This document shows positions 1 to 11,385 of a stretch of 64,000 bases of DNA, piece by piece. The notes under the pieces were generated by a model. That model worked only from the letters and a program-made list of their open reading frames with translations, searched no databases and was not told where the DNA came from. Source of the DNA: Hypericum androsaemum (Eukaryota; Streptophyta; Magnoliopsida; Malpighiales; Hypericaceae); NCBI GenBank assembly GCA_963995505.1, contig OZ023192.1, positions 4,137,001 to 4,201,000 of the forward strand, in the 5' to 3' direction. Both the position numbers and the translations under genes were made by a program. Numbering within the stretch: position 1 is the stretch's first letter; every line of letters begins with the position of its first letter.

Positions 1-21
1 GGGACTGCATCCCTCTGATTT

Positions 22-1770
22 TTGGAACGTATACATGGTGATATATGTGGATCTATTCATCCACCATCTGGTCCATTTAGATACTTTATGGTATTAATTG
101 ATGCATCAACTAGATGGTCACATGTATCTTTATTATCAACTCGCAACCTGGCGTTTGCGAGATTACTAGCTCAGTTAATTCGATTACGAGCTCATTTTCC
201 AGATAATCCCATTAAGACCATTCGTCTTGATAATGCTGGTGAATTCACTTCTCAAACATTCAATGATTATTGTATGGCCATTGGTATAAACGGTGAACAT
301 CCTGTAGCTCATGTTCACACTCAAAATGGTCTTGCCGAATTATTTATTAAACGGATTCAATTAATTGCAAGACCATTACTAATGAGAGCGAAACTCCCTA
401 TTTCTGCTTGGGGACATGCTGTTTTACATGCAGCAATGTTAATTCGCATCAGGCCAACAAGTTATCATGAATTCTCCCCATTACAATTGGTTCATGGTCA
501 GGAACCAAATATTTCCCATCTAAGAATTTTTGGATGTGCGGTTTATATTCCAATTGCTCCACCACAACGCACTAAAATGGGACCCCAAAGAAGGTTGGGA
601 ATATATGTTGGGTTTGAATCTCCATCGATAATAAAGTACATTGAGCCACGTACTGGAGATATATTTACGGCACGTTTTGCCGATTGTCATTTCGATGAAT
701 CAATATTTCCAACATTAGGGGGAGAAACTAAGCAGCCTGAAAAGGATATTAGCTGGAATGAATTATCATTGTGTTATTTAGATCCTCGCACAAAGCAAAG
801 TGAACTTGAAGTTCAAAAGATAATTCATCTACAGAATTTAGCTAATCAGTTGCCGGACGCTTTTGCTGACCCAGAGAGAGTGACTAAGTCACATATTCCG
901 GCTGCTAATGCTCCTTTTAGAATTGATGTCCCTGAAGGACGATCAATTATTGCCAATGAAAATAAGGCACAAATTAAACGTGGTAGACCTATTGGTTCCA
1001 AAGATAAAAATCCTCGTAAAAGAAAAGGAGCAAAATATCAAGATGGTCAAATCGAGGATATCGTGACTCCTGAAGAGTCCCCAGTCAATATTAATATCAA
1101 GGAAGGGCAGACTCTAGATGAGTCGCTTCCATTGAAAGATCAGGTACCTGAACATTGTGATAATCATGAGATCTCAATAAATTATGTTATGACTGGAGAA
1201 AAATGGAACCAAAATAAAGTTATCGTCGACGATATTTTTGCCTACCATGTAGCGCTAAATATTATGGAAGATGAAGAGGATCTAGAGCCAAAATCTATCA
1301 AGGAATGCATGCATAGAAAAGATTGGCCAAATTGGAAAGACGCAATGAAATCTGAATTAGATTCACTTGCGAAAAGTGAAGTTTTCGGACCTGTAGTCCG
1401 CACACCCAGAGGGGTGAAACCCGTAGGATACAAATGAGTATTTGTGCGTAAACGAAATAAGAAAAATAAAGTCGTGAGATATAAAGCACGACTTTTCGCA
1501 CAAGGTTTTTCTCAAAGACCTGGTATTGATTATGAGGAGACATATTCTCCTGTGGTGGACGCAACCACGTTTCGATATTTGATAAGTCTGGCAGTACATG
1601 AAAAGTTGAATATGCGTCTTACGGATATTGTTACAGCCTATTTATATGGTTCACTGGATAGTGACATTTATATGAGAATCCCAGAAGGATTCAACGTACC
1701 AGAAGTACGTGATTCTAATCAAAGGAATTTTTATGCATCAATCATTACAAAAAATGAATATAATGTTTGA
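22..1770 (+). pseudogene. Copia pol fragment: integrase plus N-terminal reverse transcriptase
   Basis: One frame is open from 22 to 1437, stops at a TGA, and resumes in the same frame at 1444-1770. The first part holds the integrase catalytic core: Asp in HGDICG, Asp in IRLDNAGEF and Glu in NGLAELF, the D,D-35-E pattern. After a linker with a basic GRPIGSKDKNPRKRK segment the RT domain begins (KDWPNWKDAM, then KARLFAQGFSQ and YEETYSPVVD). RT is lost after about 1735, before the YVDD-type active site. The enzyme would integrate and copy retroelement DNA; this copy is inactive. The first ATG shown is arbitrary because the protein starts outside the window. Confidence 0.88.
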
Positions 1771-2540
1771 TTGTTTGCATATATTCATGTTTATGTTCCC
1801 ATGAACTAATGTTGTCATTGAGAATGTGAGATCTTGGATGACTATGAACATAGTTCTTAAATAGCCACAATCAATGATCATCGAGAATGGGATATCGATG
1901 ATGCGATTGAGATTGGTGTGCGATTTGGATCATATCCTTAGAGGATGTAGTAGTTCTCACAACTACGAGATACTAAGTATTTCATGATGGATGCACAGAT
2001 ACTTTCGAAAGTATTGGCATACCCGACCGAGAAACCGTTTGGTGTATTCTATTTACGTGTCTACGGGAATATCGGGTTGTGAAGTTGTGAAGTAGTCCTC
2101 AGACTTGAGGTCAATACGCATGACATGTATGGAGTGATGGGCCTTAAACATGACCGACGCTTGCACTCCTGACGGGGTAGATATGGCATGTGTCAGGTAC
2201 ATCACGAAGTATATGTGCGTGGTAGTTGAGCCAAGAATATGATTCATTCCTCTAATATACTTGGAGAGAATACTTGTCTTCTCATGATTAATTGGATCGT
2301 TAGTCATTGGCCAATGCACGTCACTTTTAGAATGGTGTCTAAAGTGATATTATGATCAATTAATTGAATGAGATAATATGATTAAGTTATTTGAAAAGAT
2401 ACATAATCATGTTCTAGACTTAATCAAGTATTCATGAATGAAAAGACCATACCACTACGATTTTCACATTACAAGTAGTTGCAGTATCCTCGCAACGTAC
2501 CTCATATATTGAGATTGTCTGGTTTATTATCCAAGGGTTA
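1740..2540. other. Unclassified non-coding block inside the copia RT
   Basis: Reverse-transcriptase coding sequence stops abruptly near 1740 and recognisable RT C-terminus returns near 2550. The 800 bp between contain no long ORF that I recognise. The text is rich in short GA/TGA-type words and is unlike the flanking pol sequence. It could be an insertion of a non-autonomous element or a replacement that accompanied loss of the RT core. I found no terminal repeats or target duplication. Confidence 0.4.
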
Positions 2541-2555
2541 AACCAAGACCATTAT

Positions 2556-3073
2556 TTGAACACTCCAATGGTTATAAGGTCACTTGATGTGAAAAAGGAC
2601 CTTTTCAGACCTCAAGAAAATGGTGAAGAATTTCTTGGTCCTGAAGTACCATATCTTAGTACAATAGGTGCGCTAATGTATCTCACTGGTCATACACGAC
2701 CTGATATAATCATTCTGAGATTTTGGCTATTCATGAAGCAAGTCGAGAATGTGTTTGGTTGAGATCTATTGTCAAACACATTCGAGAATCTTGTGGATTA
2801 CCTTTTCAAAAGGGAATACCTACGACCTTACATGAGGATAATGCTGCATGCATCGCACAATTAAAGGAAGGATATATTAAAGGTGATCGGACAAAACATA
2901 TATCACCAAAGTTCTTTTTCACACATGATCTTCAAAAGGATGGGGAGATAAGCGTTGAACAAATTCGTTCAAGTGACAATTTGGTAGATTTGTTCACGAA
3001 ATCCCCGACCACTGCAGTTTTTGAGAAGCATGTTCGTAACATTGGTCTGAAACGACTCAGAGATCTCAAATGA
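2556..3073 (+). pseudogene. Copia RT C-terminus fused by deletion to RNase H
   Basis: The frame from 2556 gives the end of the RT domain (TPMVIRSLDVKKD, then PYLSTIGALMYLTGHTRPDI). It is followed without the usual intervening sequence by the RNase H C-terminal part (EASRECVWLRS, HEDNAACIAQLKEGYIKGDRTKHISPKFFFTHDL, and the terminal SSDNLVDLFTKS) in another frame to the stop at 3073. The first RNase H catalytic residues are missing, so a deletion near 2705-2715 plus a frame change is inferred. Confidence 0.85.
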
Positions 3074-3102
3074 TGTAGACATGAGGGGGAGATATCATTT
3101 TA

Positions 3103-3252
3103 CACTGTACTCTTTTTCCTTAACCACGGTTTTGTCCCAATGGGTTTTCCGGGTAAGGTTTTAATGAGGCAGTAATTTTATGATGATGTACTCTTTTTCC
3201 TTTGATTAGGATTTTTCCCATAGGGTTTTTCCTAATAAGGTTTTAATGAGGC
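3103..3252 (+). repeat. Duplicated pre-LTR motif with two polypurine-like tracts
   Basis: Two imperfect copies of a block, starting at the word GTACTCTTTTTCCTT and ending in AAGGTTTTAATGAGGC (copy ends near 3170 and 3252), lie between the end of RNase H and the LTR. A GAGGGGGAGA tract precedes the first copy and CAAGGGGGAGTAT follows the second. The second tract sits directly before the LTR and is the likely plus-strand primer. Confidence 0.6.
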
Positions 3253-3286
3253 TCATTATTCAAATGGCATCCAAGGGGGAGTATTA

Positions 3287-3539
3287 TGTATAATATGGAT
3301 GCCATGTTTCTTCTATGTTCTCCCATGTTCCTCCATGTTCTCCTCCACCTCAAAGGAAATGTATAATAGTTAATAGCATTGAGCCAATCTGAATGAGAAC
3401 TGGAGATATCTCCAGTATTATGTATAATAGCATTGTAATTGTACACACATTCTACACCTATTAATGAGAACTTCATTCTCTACTCTCTTCCTTATTATCC
3501 TCTATATTCATATGCTTAGATTATAGATAATTCATAACA
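3287..3539 (+). repeat. Copia 3' LTR
   Basis: The 253-bp segment starts TGTATAATATGG right after a polypurine tract and ends CATAACA, giving TG...CA ends. A partner 5' LTR is not in the window, so the exact borders are inferred from the polypurine tract and terminal dinucleotides. Confidence 0.65.
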
Positions 3540-3589
3540 GGGAGCGGATTTAGTCCTTAAATGCCAAATCCAACCAGGATCGTCCTGGA

Positions 3590-3775
3590 CAGTTTACGTA
3601 GTTATGATTCAATAGTCTACATGCTTATGATTTAGTGGTCTACCTAGTTATGATTCAATGGTTCATTTTTATCCAGTCCCGTATAAATTGGGACCGTCCC
3701 AGTTACCCAGTTACGATTCAATGATTTACTCAGTTACGATTCAATAGTTTACTCAGTTACGATTCAATAGTTATA
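3590..3775. repeat. Short tandem repeat, about 22-bp unit
   Basis: The phrase CAGTTACGATTCAATAGTTTA, with variants such as TAGTTATGATTCAATAGTCTA, recurs at least six times between 3598 and 3773. The best-conserved units are at the right end. No coding sequence overlaps it. Confidence 0.7.
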
Positions 3776-3779
3776 GGCC

Positions 3780-5295
3780 TTTTCATTTTGCCTCCGTATT
3801 TCTGCATTTTTTCAAAAAAGTTCTTATGTGTCTTTCAATAAAAATCCTCCAGCACCGTACTAGAGTGGGCATCCAAAACCAAATCCGGTTTCTAGAATTA
3901 TCACTATTTGCCCTAAAAACGATGTTGATTATAGAGGTGTGACCGGGACACCAGGATTTAATATTATATATAGTATCTTTGAGACGAGACGAGAGATATA
4001 TTTTTGTAATCAGCAATATTATTTGAATATGTGGGTTCCACATTTTTAAAACTAAGGTTTCAGTTTTCGCTTCCAAGAAGAATTATTGTTGGGCCTTATT
4101 TCCATGAGCTAGAGTTGCGAGGGCTAAATTCTTTTCTGCAAGTTCCTGTTTTTGCTATTGTTCGTGGTGGAGACGATGTTGATGGTGACGATGGTACTAG
4201 CGATTTGAATTACACCGCCAAGAATCAAAATCTTTAAACAGAATAAACGTTGGGCTGGCAAAATGACTCGAGGACACTGGTCCAAACGAGTTACCAACCA
4301 ACAGCATTAATTTAATCACAGCACAGGTCACAACTACTAGTCCAAACATTAAACAAGTCTCCACATCAAAGCTCCTGACATCTCCATACACACCAATAGC
4401 ACATTAGTTAAGGCATTATCACAGATGGCAGCATCCTCACGAGCCTGTCGCACCGATATACCTGCAATTCAAAAACCCCAGTGAGCAACCAACCATATTC
4501 GTGCCATGTTCATCATCAAAAAAGATTTTGAACGTACACACCCCTCCTCGTCACTAAAGAATAGATCAACAGAACAAATGCTAACTCCAGTCCAAATGAC
4601 AAAGCATTTCTGGTGCCTATGTGTGAACATTTTCCCTAAATACCATCTCAGGCTAAGCCTTCCTTTTTCAAAAGAAACAAAACGAAAAGATGCACACTGA
4701 CTAGACAGATGATTTTCAATCAGTGCAGCGTCTTTATTCTTAATTTATCACAATCCCAAAATCAGAATAGCATTCAATATCCCCGGGCTTGAGAAAAACA
4801 AATGACAACTGATCTACTAAACAATTCAAACAAGTCTGGAGCAAATGGCAGGCATCCATCCATCACAAGCAAAAGTATCAAAATTCAAGCTTCTAATAAT
4901 ACTTACAGCCTGGACTATGAAAGTTTTGCCCATATGAAATGAAAAAAAAAGATCCAAACCGGACCCAATGTGCCACCTCCTCCCCTTTTCAGAAAACTCC
5001 ATAAGCAACTTTGACCAAACTTTCCAGAGTTTTAAGATCATTCAATAGCAATAAGCAACCAAAAACTATCTATCAAGAATCATCTACCAAGAGCATACTC
5101 AGAGATTGCAGGATATGTGCTTCAGCATGTTAGCTGAAAAGTATTGTCAAGCAATCTATCAAGAATCTACCACTCAAAACCTTATAGCATTACCTTCAAT
5201 TTCGACCAAGTTTGGCCAATTCCCCACCCATCCCTTATACAGTTAGAGCAAGTGCTCATCGGTAAACTTTCCTAGGACTTGATCTTGGAGATTAC
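3780..5295. other. Intergenic region downstream of the cystatin-like gene
   Basis: No convincing coding region is seen. The part near 5200-5230 resembles the exon end at 5301-5325 (words such as TTACCTTC, TTTGACCAC/AAGTTTGGCC), which suggests a small local duplication of the gene's 3' end. The stretch may include 3' UTR of the minus-strand gene. Confidence 0.4.
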
Positions 5296-5300
5296 AAATT

Positions 5301-6120
5301 TTACCTTCCATTTTGACCACGTTTGGGCCTGAAGATGTAGAGTGTCATCTTGTCGCTTAAGAAATCATCCCAGACTTTTGCCTGGTAAATCTTGATCGTC
5401 TCTGAGGATATAACTCTGGCTTCCAAGGTTATGAAGTACATGAAACCGTTGGTGGAACCTTCAATAACCTTGAGAGCCCTCACAAACTCAAGCTTCTCAG
5501 GCTAATAGTAGAGAAAGACATGTTAGTACAACACAACGGGCTATTTATAAATCGAGCAAAAGAAAAACGATCTCTCAACAAACACAAACAAACCTTGGTC
5601 TCGTTGTGACATTTGATCGCGTATTCTGCACACTTTGTAATTTCATCAGAATATGCATCCATATCAACCACACGAAGTCCTCCGATCACACGCTTAGGAA
5701 ATATGTCGACATCGAAACCCTAGCAGAACCAGTTACTACCAAATCAAAACATTCGCGTTGAAAGAAAAAAAAGAGTTTAACAACAGGAAAACTAAATTAA
5801 TTCAAAAAAATTGGCTCTAACTCCTAATATTTTCGATTAATAAAAAATTGAATTCTATCAATATAAAGAGTGAGTATAGGCACCTCGGATTTTTTGATTT
5901 GCTTGAGATATTGGCAAAACACTTTGTGTTCATCCTCGCTCATGGTTTCATCCTCGCTGTAGTCAACGCTGCTGACATCGTCCCGGGTGAAATCGTAGCG
6001 GCCGTCGTCGTAACCGCAGCTGTCGCTGTCGCTGTCGTCCATGTCGGTGCAGGTGTTGTACCCTTGGATTCCTTCCTCCAGCTTCTGCCTTTTGGGTTCG
6101 CTCTCGCTGCTGCTCGCCAT
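5301..6120 (-). CDS. Cystatin-fold (cystatin/monellin-like) protein, three exons
   Basis: Exons on the minus strand are 6120-5884, 5719-5594 and 5501-5301. All junctions have GT/AG ends and phase 0, giving 187 residues. Residues 1-79 are an acidic, Ser/Asp-rich leader starting MASSSESEPKRQKLEEG. Residues 80-187 carry the fold: a long first segment (SDEITKCAEYAIKCHN), then KVIEGSTNG (132-140) where cystatins have QxVxG, then MYFITLEA (142-149) and IKIYQAKVWDDFL (157-169). Val and Gly of QxVxG remain but Gln is Lys, and no Pro-Trp loop is seen, so protease inhibition is doubtful. No signal peptide is seen, so a cytosolic or nuclear site is inferred. The last codon is followed by AGGTAAAA, which also fits a splice donor, so a fourth exon is possible. 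Plants have families of divergent cystatin-like proteins of unknown function, and I place it there. Confidence 0.75.
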
Positions 6121-6202
6121 TGATCCGATCGAGAGATTTCTAAACAAAACCCTAAATTTGGAACAAAGGGGAAAGTTAATTTTGTTCGGAACAAAGGGAA
6201 CT

Positions 6203-6226
6203 TATTTATTATATATATATATATTC
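6203..6226 (-). promoter_or_regulatory. Probable TATA region of the cystatin-like gene
   Basis: An alternating TA run (TATATATATATATAATAA read on the minus strand) lies about 85-105 bp upstream of the ATG at 6120, a normal spacing for a plant TATA box with a short 5' UTR. It could also be a chance AT microsatellite. Confidence 0.4.
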
Positions 6227-6337
6227 GCTCCTCCTATGGATTATAACATTTGCGTCCTTCTTTCTTTTTATCATTTACAGATTAGTCCCCTACACTTTTT
6301 CACTTTCCGATGGATCCCCATGACTTTATTTCTCTTT

Positions 6338-6824
6338 ATACAATAAAACCTCTTTAAAGTATTTCTCTAAAGTGATAGCCCTTCTAAATTGATAAAAAGT
6401 TCTGGTCCCTAGTCGAGACCAGTGTTAAAATTTAATAATCTCTCTATCGTAATAACTAATACTTTTTAAAAAAAATTTAGTTCTTAATCTCGGTCCCAAT
6501 TTTTGCATAAAATGATATTTTTGAATAAATACATATATTTTTACATATTCTACATATTCGAAAAATATTGTAAGCCATTAATTGTGCTAAACTTGGTTAT
6601 TTAATAAATTTTATAATCAAATATATCATTTTAATAACGCTATAAATCTAAATTTTAGGTAATTTGTATATAGACTAAATAATTTTTGGTATTTACATAT
6701 TTATTGTTCAAAAACTCAATTTTAATATTTTTGGAAAAAAAGTAAACTTCTCTAATAACCTCTCTAAAGTAATACTTTTCTCCGATCCCGACACTATCAC
6801 TTTAGAGAGGTTTTACTGTATTGT
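6338..6824. mobile_element. MITE-like inverted-repeat element
   Basis: The left end reads ACAATAAAACCTCTTTAAAG and the right end, reverse-complemented, reads ACAATACAGTAAAACCTCTCTAAAG, continuing to AAAGTGATA on both sides. The interior is AT-rich and non-coding. Such short inverted-repeat elements are non-autonomous DNA transposons. I could not define a clean target duplication, so the superfamily is left open. Confidence 0.6.
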
Positions 6825-7064
6825 CAATTTAGATTAAAAAAATACATTACATTTGCGATAATTGACATCTTGATTCACTGGTTTAAAATCGGTTGACTGT
6901 TCAACTTCCCCATATTGACTCAAAAAACCTCACACCGTTTTCTATATATCATCTCTGAATTGTTTTTGGATAAGTATCATCTCTGAATTGTGTTGCGATA
7001 AAAAAAACTCTTTTATATTTTAAAGTTTTGTTTAATATACAATATTCTAATTTTTTTATGGTTA

Positions 7065-7788
7065 ACTATTGAGTAAATTATCCCCTAGTCCCTAGCGTTT
7101 GGTCATCCTCCCCCCTAGGTCCTTGATTTTAATATTACCGTCCTCCGTCTTTGATTTTAGAAACTCTTTGGTCCCTGGTACCGGAATATTTCATATTCTC
7201 CGACGAACTCACACTTGAAAAGACCAAAATGCCCCTCCACTTAAAAAAAAGAAGTAGAAACAGAAACGGATTTCATCCGGCGGTGTCACCTCCTTCATCA
7301 AACTTCACCCGTTCAATGCAACCGCTTTGCCCCTCCCGTTTGACCTAACTATTCATCGATCGGTCAATTTCTAGGTCTCCTATTTAACCATATCGAAGTT
7401 CGACGCCGTTCATGAAATAGAAACTGGGCAGAGGTGGACTTTGAATGGCAGAGGTGGACTTTTTTTTGATGTTACTACTCACTATGTTACTGGGTTCCTA
7501 GTTGGGTTAGTTTTAATTGATTTTAGTTTTAGTTTTTTTAGTTTGAGCTTTAATGGGAAGAAGAGAGAGGAAGAATGGGGAGGAAGAAGGTGTAGGGAGA
7601 AGGAAAGAGTAAATTTTTTTAGTAGAGGATCACCGGAGAATATATAATATTCTTCCACCAGAGACCTGAGAGTTTCTAAAATCAAAGACGGAAGATGGTA
7701 AAATTATTTTTAAAAATACAGGGACCCGAGAGAGATGATGACCAAACACCAGAGACTAGAAAGTAATTTACCCTTAACTTTTTTATGG
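7065..7788. mobile_element. DNA transposon derivative with long (about 130 bp) terminal inverted repeats
   Basis: 7072-7200 and 7625-7778 are inverted copies. Shared words include GTAAATTA, GTTTGGTCATC, CCGTCTTTGATTTTAGAAACTCT and TATTCTCCG. The same-orientation word TTTTTTATGGTTA lies outside both ends (7053-7065 and about 7780-7792) and may be a target duplication. The middle has no recognisable gene. Long inverted repeats without a transposase suggest a MULE-type or foldback derivative, but the class is not proven. Confidence 0.7.
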
Positions 7789-8099
7789 TTATATGTACTC
7801 CAATTCTCTTTCCAATTTTTATTTGTTTATAATCTTTCGGTTCATCTTTCATTATTTGAATGTGCTCCAAATTTTTAATCAATGACATAGACACTATTTT
7901 CCTAAGTACTTTTTGGAAGAATTCTTCAAACTCCAGGGTGTGGAATTGAGGGGGTGGATTGGAACCGAAATAGACATATTCTTGGCCACTTAGACCAAAG
8001 GGGACAAGGGGTGATATTTTTGTAATTAACTATATAATAAGAGCAAAATGGGGGAAACAAGGCGCGCGTGGCACGGGGGAAAGGGAAGCGAAAACTTAA

Positions 8100-8520
8100 A
8101 ATAAGTTAAATAATTAATTAAATGACATGTCCCAATTATAATAATAGCTTGCCCGACTAAAACTAATGACATGCCCGGTTATAATATACCAATTTGATTC
8201 ACTGCAGTATACTAATTCGGTAAATTTCTATTAAAAATGCAAGACTAAAAAAAATAAAGGGGGCAGAGGGAAAACACACACATAGTCGGGCATACCATTA
8301 GTCATAGCCGGGTATGCCATTAGTCGTAGCCAGGCATGTCATTTAATTAATTTATTTTAGATTTTATTTAATATTAACTGGGCATGCCATTAGTCATAAC
8401 TGGTCATGCCATTAGACATAATTGAGTATGCCATTAGACATAACTGGGGCATACTGATTAATTAATTATTTAATTATTACAAAATTTATTAAATATTAAC
8501 CGGGCATGCCATTCTCGTAA
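8100..8520. repeat. About 23-bp tandem motif with an inverted flank
   Basis: From 8282 to 8515 the unit GGGCATGCCATTAGTCATAAC, with variants, recurs about eight times, broken by AT-rich spacers with TTAATTAATTA. At 8110-8190 the reverse complement occurs (AATTAAATGACATG, AATGACATGCCCGGTTATAAT), so the array and its left flank form a large imperfect palindrome. There is no coding capacity. Confidence 0.7.
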
Positions 8521-8769
8521 GCCGAGCTTGCTAAACTCAAGATCCTTTGTGGGTGTTTTAAAAACTCTCCGTCTTAAGTATCTACTTTTAATAACACAGT
8601 TTAACTAAGTGTCTTTTTCCAAAAAAATTAATTTCAATAACACAGTCTACCAGAATATGCAATCATCAACCCCAAAAAAAAATCAAAATAATGGATTTCT
8701 AGTTAGTTAGACTACAAAAGTGATTCCAGCTAATTTACTTTCATAAACAATAGATCGCAGCACTGAAGT

Positions 8770-9600
8770 TCAATTTCCAAAAGTTTGGAAATTAAAACCT
8801 GTTGAGAAAATATTAGTAAATAATGGTTAGAATACGAATATAAAGTATGTGCAATATAAAAGTGTAGAGTAAGAGTATGCTCACGATCACACTTGTAGGT
8901 AAGTGTGTAACACCTCCGTCTTCAAGGTAGGACTTCGGATGCAATCCTAGACGAGGCCACAGTTTAACCATGTGCCCTTAAACTCTTATTACCCGCCTAT
9001 ATGCTTCAGGCCTCCGTGGGTAATAGAGCTCCCAAGGTACAACGCCCAATCACGAATGCTATAGGAAGCACTATAGCACACCTTTCGAACCTTTGATGGT
9101 GTAAAACTCTGATTCTTTTATGCAAATGAGAAATATTATGCAAGGGGGAGAGAAGTAGAGAGCTCAAGGAAGAGTAGAGCTAGAAGTGATTTGGAATGGA
9201 GGAGGAGGCCTCATTTTATAGGGGCCTGGGACCTCCAACATTCAAATCTGGATTTAATATGGCCATTAACTAACCCATTCATTAGGTGAATAAATGTGTT
9301 GTTACAAAGACAATAAAAATCTCAAATTTAATAGGCTTTTACTCATGAATTTAAATTTGAAATTTAAATTCAAATGGAATATAGAAGGGGAAGAAGCTTC
9401 TAGAGCATGAGCTTGTCCAGATAGAAGCCCAACGGATTTTTGGGCCTAGAATCGCTTCAATAGGTCCGGCCCAGTTCTAAAAAGATAAAGTCCTGGAACC
9501 TGGAACAATTCCCAGAAACCCGCAACTCGTAGCCATACCACCTTTTAAGCCAATTTTTATTCACACCGAGAATTGATCTCTTCCGCAAGTATTTTATATC
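8770..9600 (-). repeat. LTR-like remnant, minus orientation
   Basis: Read on the minus strand, the stretch has a TATA-like CCTATAAAATGAGGCC near 9205-9222, followed by a pyrimidine-rich leader typical of plant LTR or leader regions. No terminal repeats or partner copy were found. Assignment is by general appearance only. Confidence 0.25.
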
Positions 9601-10037
9601 GTTTACGAAACTTAGTCAACGAGCTTCGCATCGATCTCATAAAAGGGCGTTGGGAGCCCATCTTCTTCCCACCTCTCCCTTTTCACAAGACCCCCCACGA
9701 AAATTTGCCCAAGTAAAGAACTGACACTCCGATGACCAGCACTCGCTCCACCAGCGTCCTCACCTTCCGGTGGACCTCCTCTCCATGTTCAGCGATCCTC
9801 TCTTTATTGGTTTCAACCATCATTGGCCCCCACTAAGGTTCTAAGGGGGCAACCCTAATTTTTTCGATTGGGGCCGGTTGCGGACACTCTGACGCTCTTT
9901 GTTTCTGGCCACCTACACCATGATAAAGCCCAGACCGAGGCTTCTCTAGAGGCGTGACCTTCCTATCTTTGGTCACCGGCTAGTGACTTTTTGGCTACCG
10001 TCCGGTCACTCTCCGGCGACTTCCCTACATTGTCATT

Positions 10038-11385
10038 TTGCATTTTGATTCGAGTCCCAAGATGCCCAAGACTGCTGGTACAAGCAAGGCGGGCCAAAAG
10101 AACCCCCCCACAAAGAAAAGAAAGGCACCCATGCCTCTGCCTTCCTCACTATCACAATCATCCTCACCATCGCACTCTCCTTCACCACAGACACCCTTCC
10201 CACTTCTCCACGATTGGGAAGTTGCCAGGTTTTCTAAGTTTTGCAAAATTCGCGTGCATACGTACAATGTGATTGAGTGGAATGACATGTGTACACTTGG
10301 TATTGATGTTGCTCTTCGCACTACATTACTGTCACTAGGATGGGAGTATTTTGCAGATAACTTAGTACAAGCATATCTTGGGTTGATGTCCGAGTTTTAT
10401 ACTACATTAGTAATTGCTGAGAATAAGTTATCATTTACTGCATGCTTGTTTGGAAAACCGTTTACGGTTACTGAACCATTTCTAATTGACATATTGGACA
10501 TTAAGGCGGGTGGGGATCCGTTAGATTTTGCCACTGATGGGGATACAGATAGGGCTTGGTACACCATCACTGGCTTTTATGAGTACACCGTCGGCCAAGC
10601 TCTATTCGCTCTCATTTGTGATCCACAAATGTCTGTGCTGCATCATTTTATGTGTCTAGCATTCACTGGAGTTAATGAGGAGACTCAAGTGACCCATATA
10701 TAGTTTTTTATTCTGCATTACATGCGTTGTTGAATTGCTTTCAACACATTTAATTTGATTATGGAAGTTTTCAAGAAGATTGTATCAGGTCATCGAACTC
10801 TGGTATTTTTAGGTTACATAATAACCCGCATTGCGGAGCACTTTTTTCCTGATGATCTTACACGTTTCGCAGGCATACCTCAGCCCCCGAATGTGATCAA
10901 CATTCCACTTCTCCGTTCCTGTCATCTCATCACCAAAAACCAAGAGGAATGGTCTAGAGGTGATCTCGTTCAAGGAATGGAAGGACCGGAGGATAGTGAA
11001 AAGACTTCTCCATGAGCAACCTGTACGTATCCCGGCTTATCAAGCTGATTTAGTGGAGCTTATAGAGTGCGTTGCCAGTCTCGAGGTTCATATGACGGAG
11101 ATGGTCACTACACACGAGGCCCATTGGACAAGGCAACACGAGCACAATGCTCGCTTAGAGGTAGCCCAGCAAGAGCTCAACACTTGCTACACCTCCTCTG
11201 TCACTACACATGAGGTCTTTTATCAGGAGAAACAGGCTTACAACACCCGAATGGAGGCCACCCACAAAGCCCAATTTGCCATCCAGCAAGAGTATCACAC
11301 ACGGATGGAAGCAGCTCAACAAGCTCAGCTCGAGTGGATGTGCGCTAATTTCCCTTTTCCACTACAACCTCCAGCTCACGATTGA
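10038..11385 (+). pseudogene. Gag-like / 'putative plant transposon protein' ORF, broken
   Basis: The first piece (10038-10703) begins with a basic, Pro/Ser-rich leader (KNPPTKKRKAPMPLPSS) and continues with a hydrophobic conserved block (LLSLGWEYFADNLVQAYLG, then FGKPFTVTEPFLIDILDI). This resembles the domain annotated in plants as putative plant transposon protein, found in gag position of non-autonomous LTR elements. It stops at a TAG at 10701. Related sequence continues in 10755-11015 and, in another frame, 10960-11385, whose Gln/His/Glu-rich tail (THEAHWTRQHEHNARLE and similar repeats) looks like a coiled coil. At least two breaks are needed, so no full protein is made. Confidence 0.6.

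Larger units (their letters stand above)
1..3539 (+). mobile_element. Ty1/copia retrotransposon, 5'-truncated and decayed
   Basis: The stretch carries copia domains in copia order: integrase, reverse transcriptase, RNase H, then polypurine tract and 3' LTR. The left end runs off the window, so gag, protease and 5' LTR are not visible. An in-frame stop, a replaced or inserted block at about 1740-2540, and a deletion joining the RT C-terminus to RNase H show that it cannot be autonomous. Copia identity follows from integrase preceding RT. The lineage within copia is not assigned. Confidence 0.9.

Noticed and set aside
7441..7647. 68-codon ORF inside the long inverted-repeat element
   Set aside because: Low-complexity Phe/Ser and Glu/Arg text from a purine/pyrimidine-rich stretch. 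Not a transposase.
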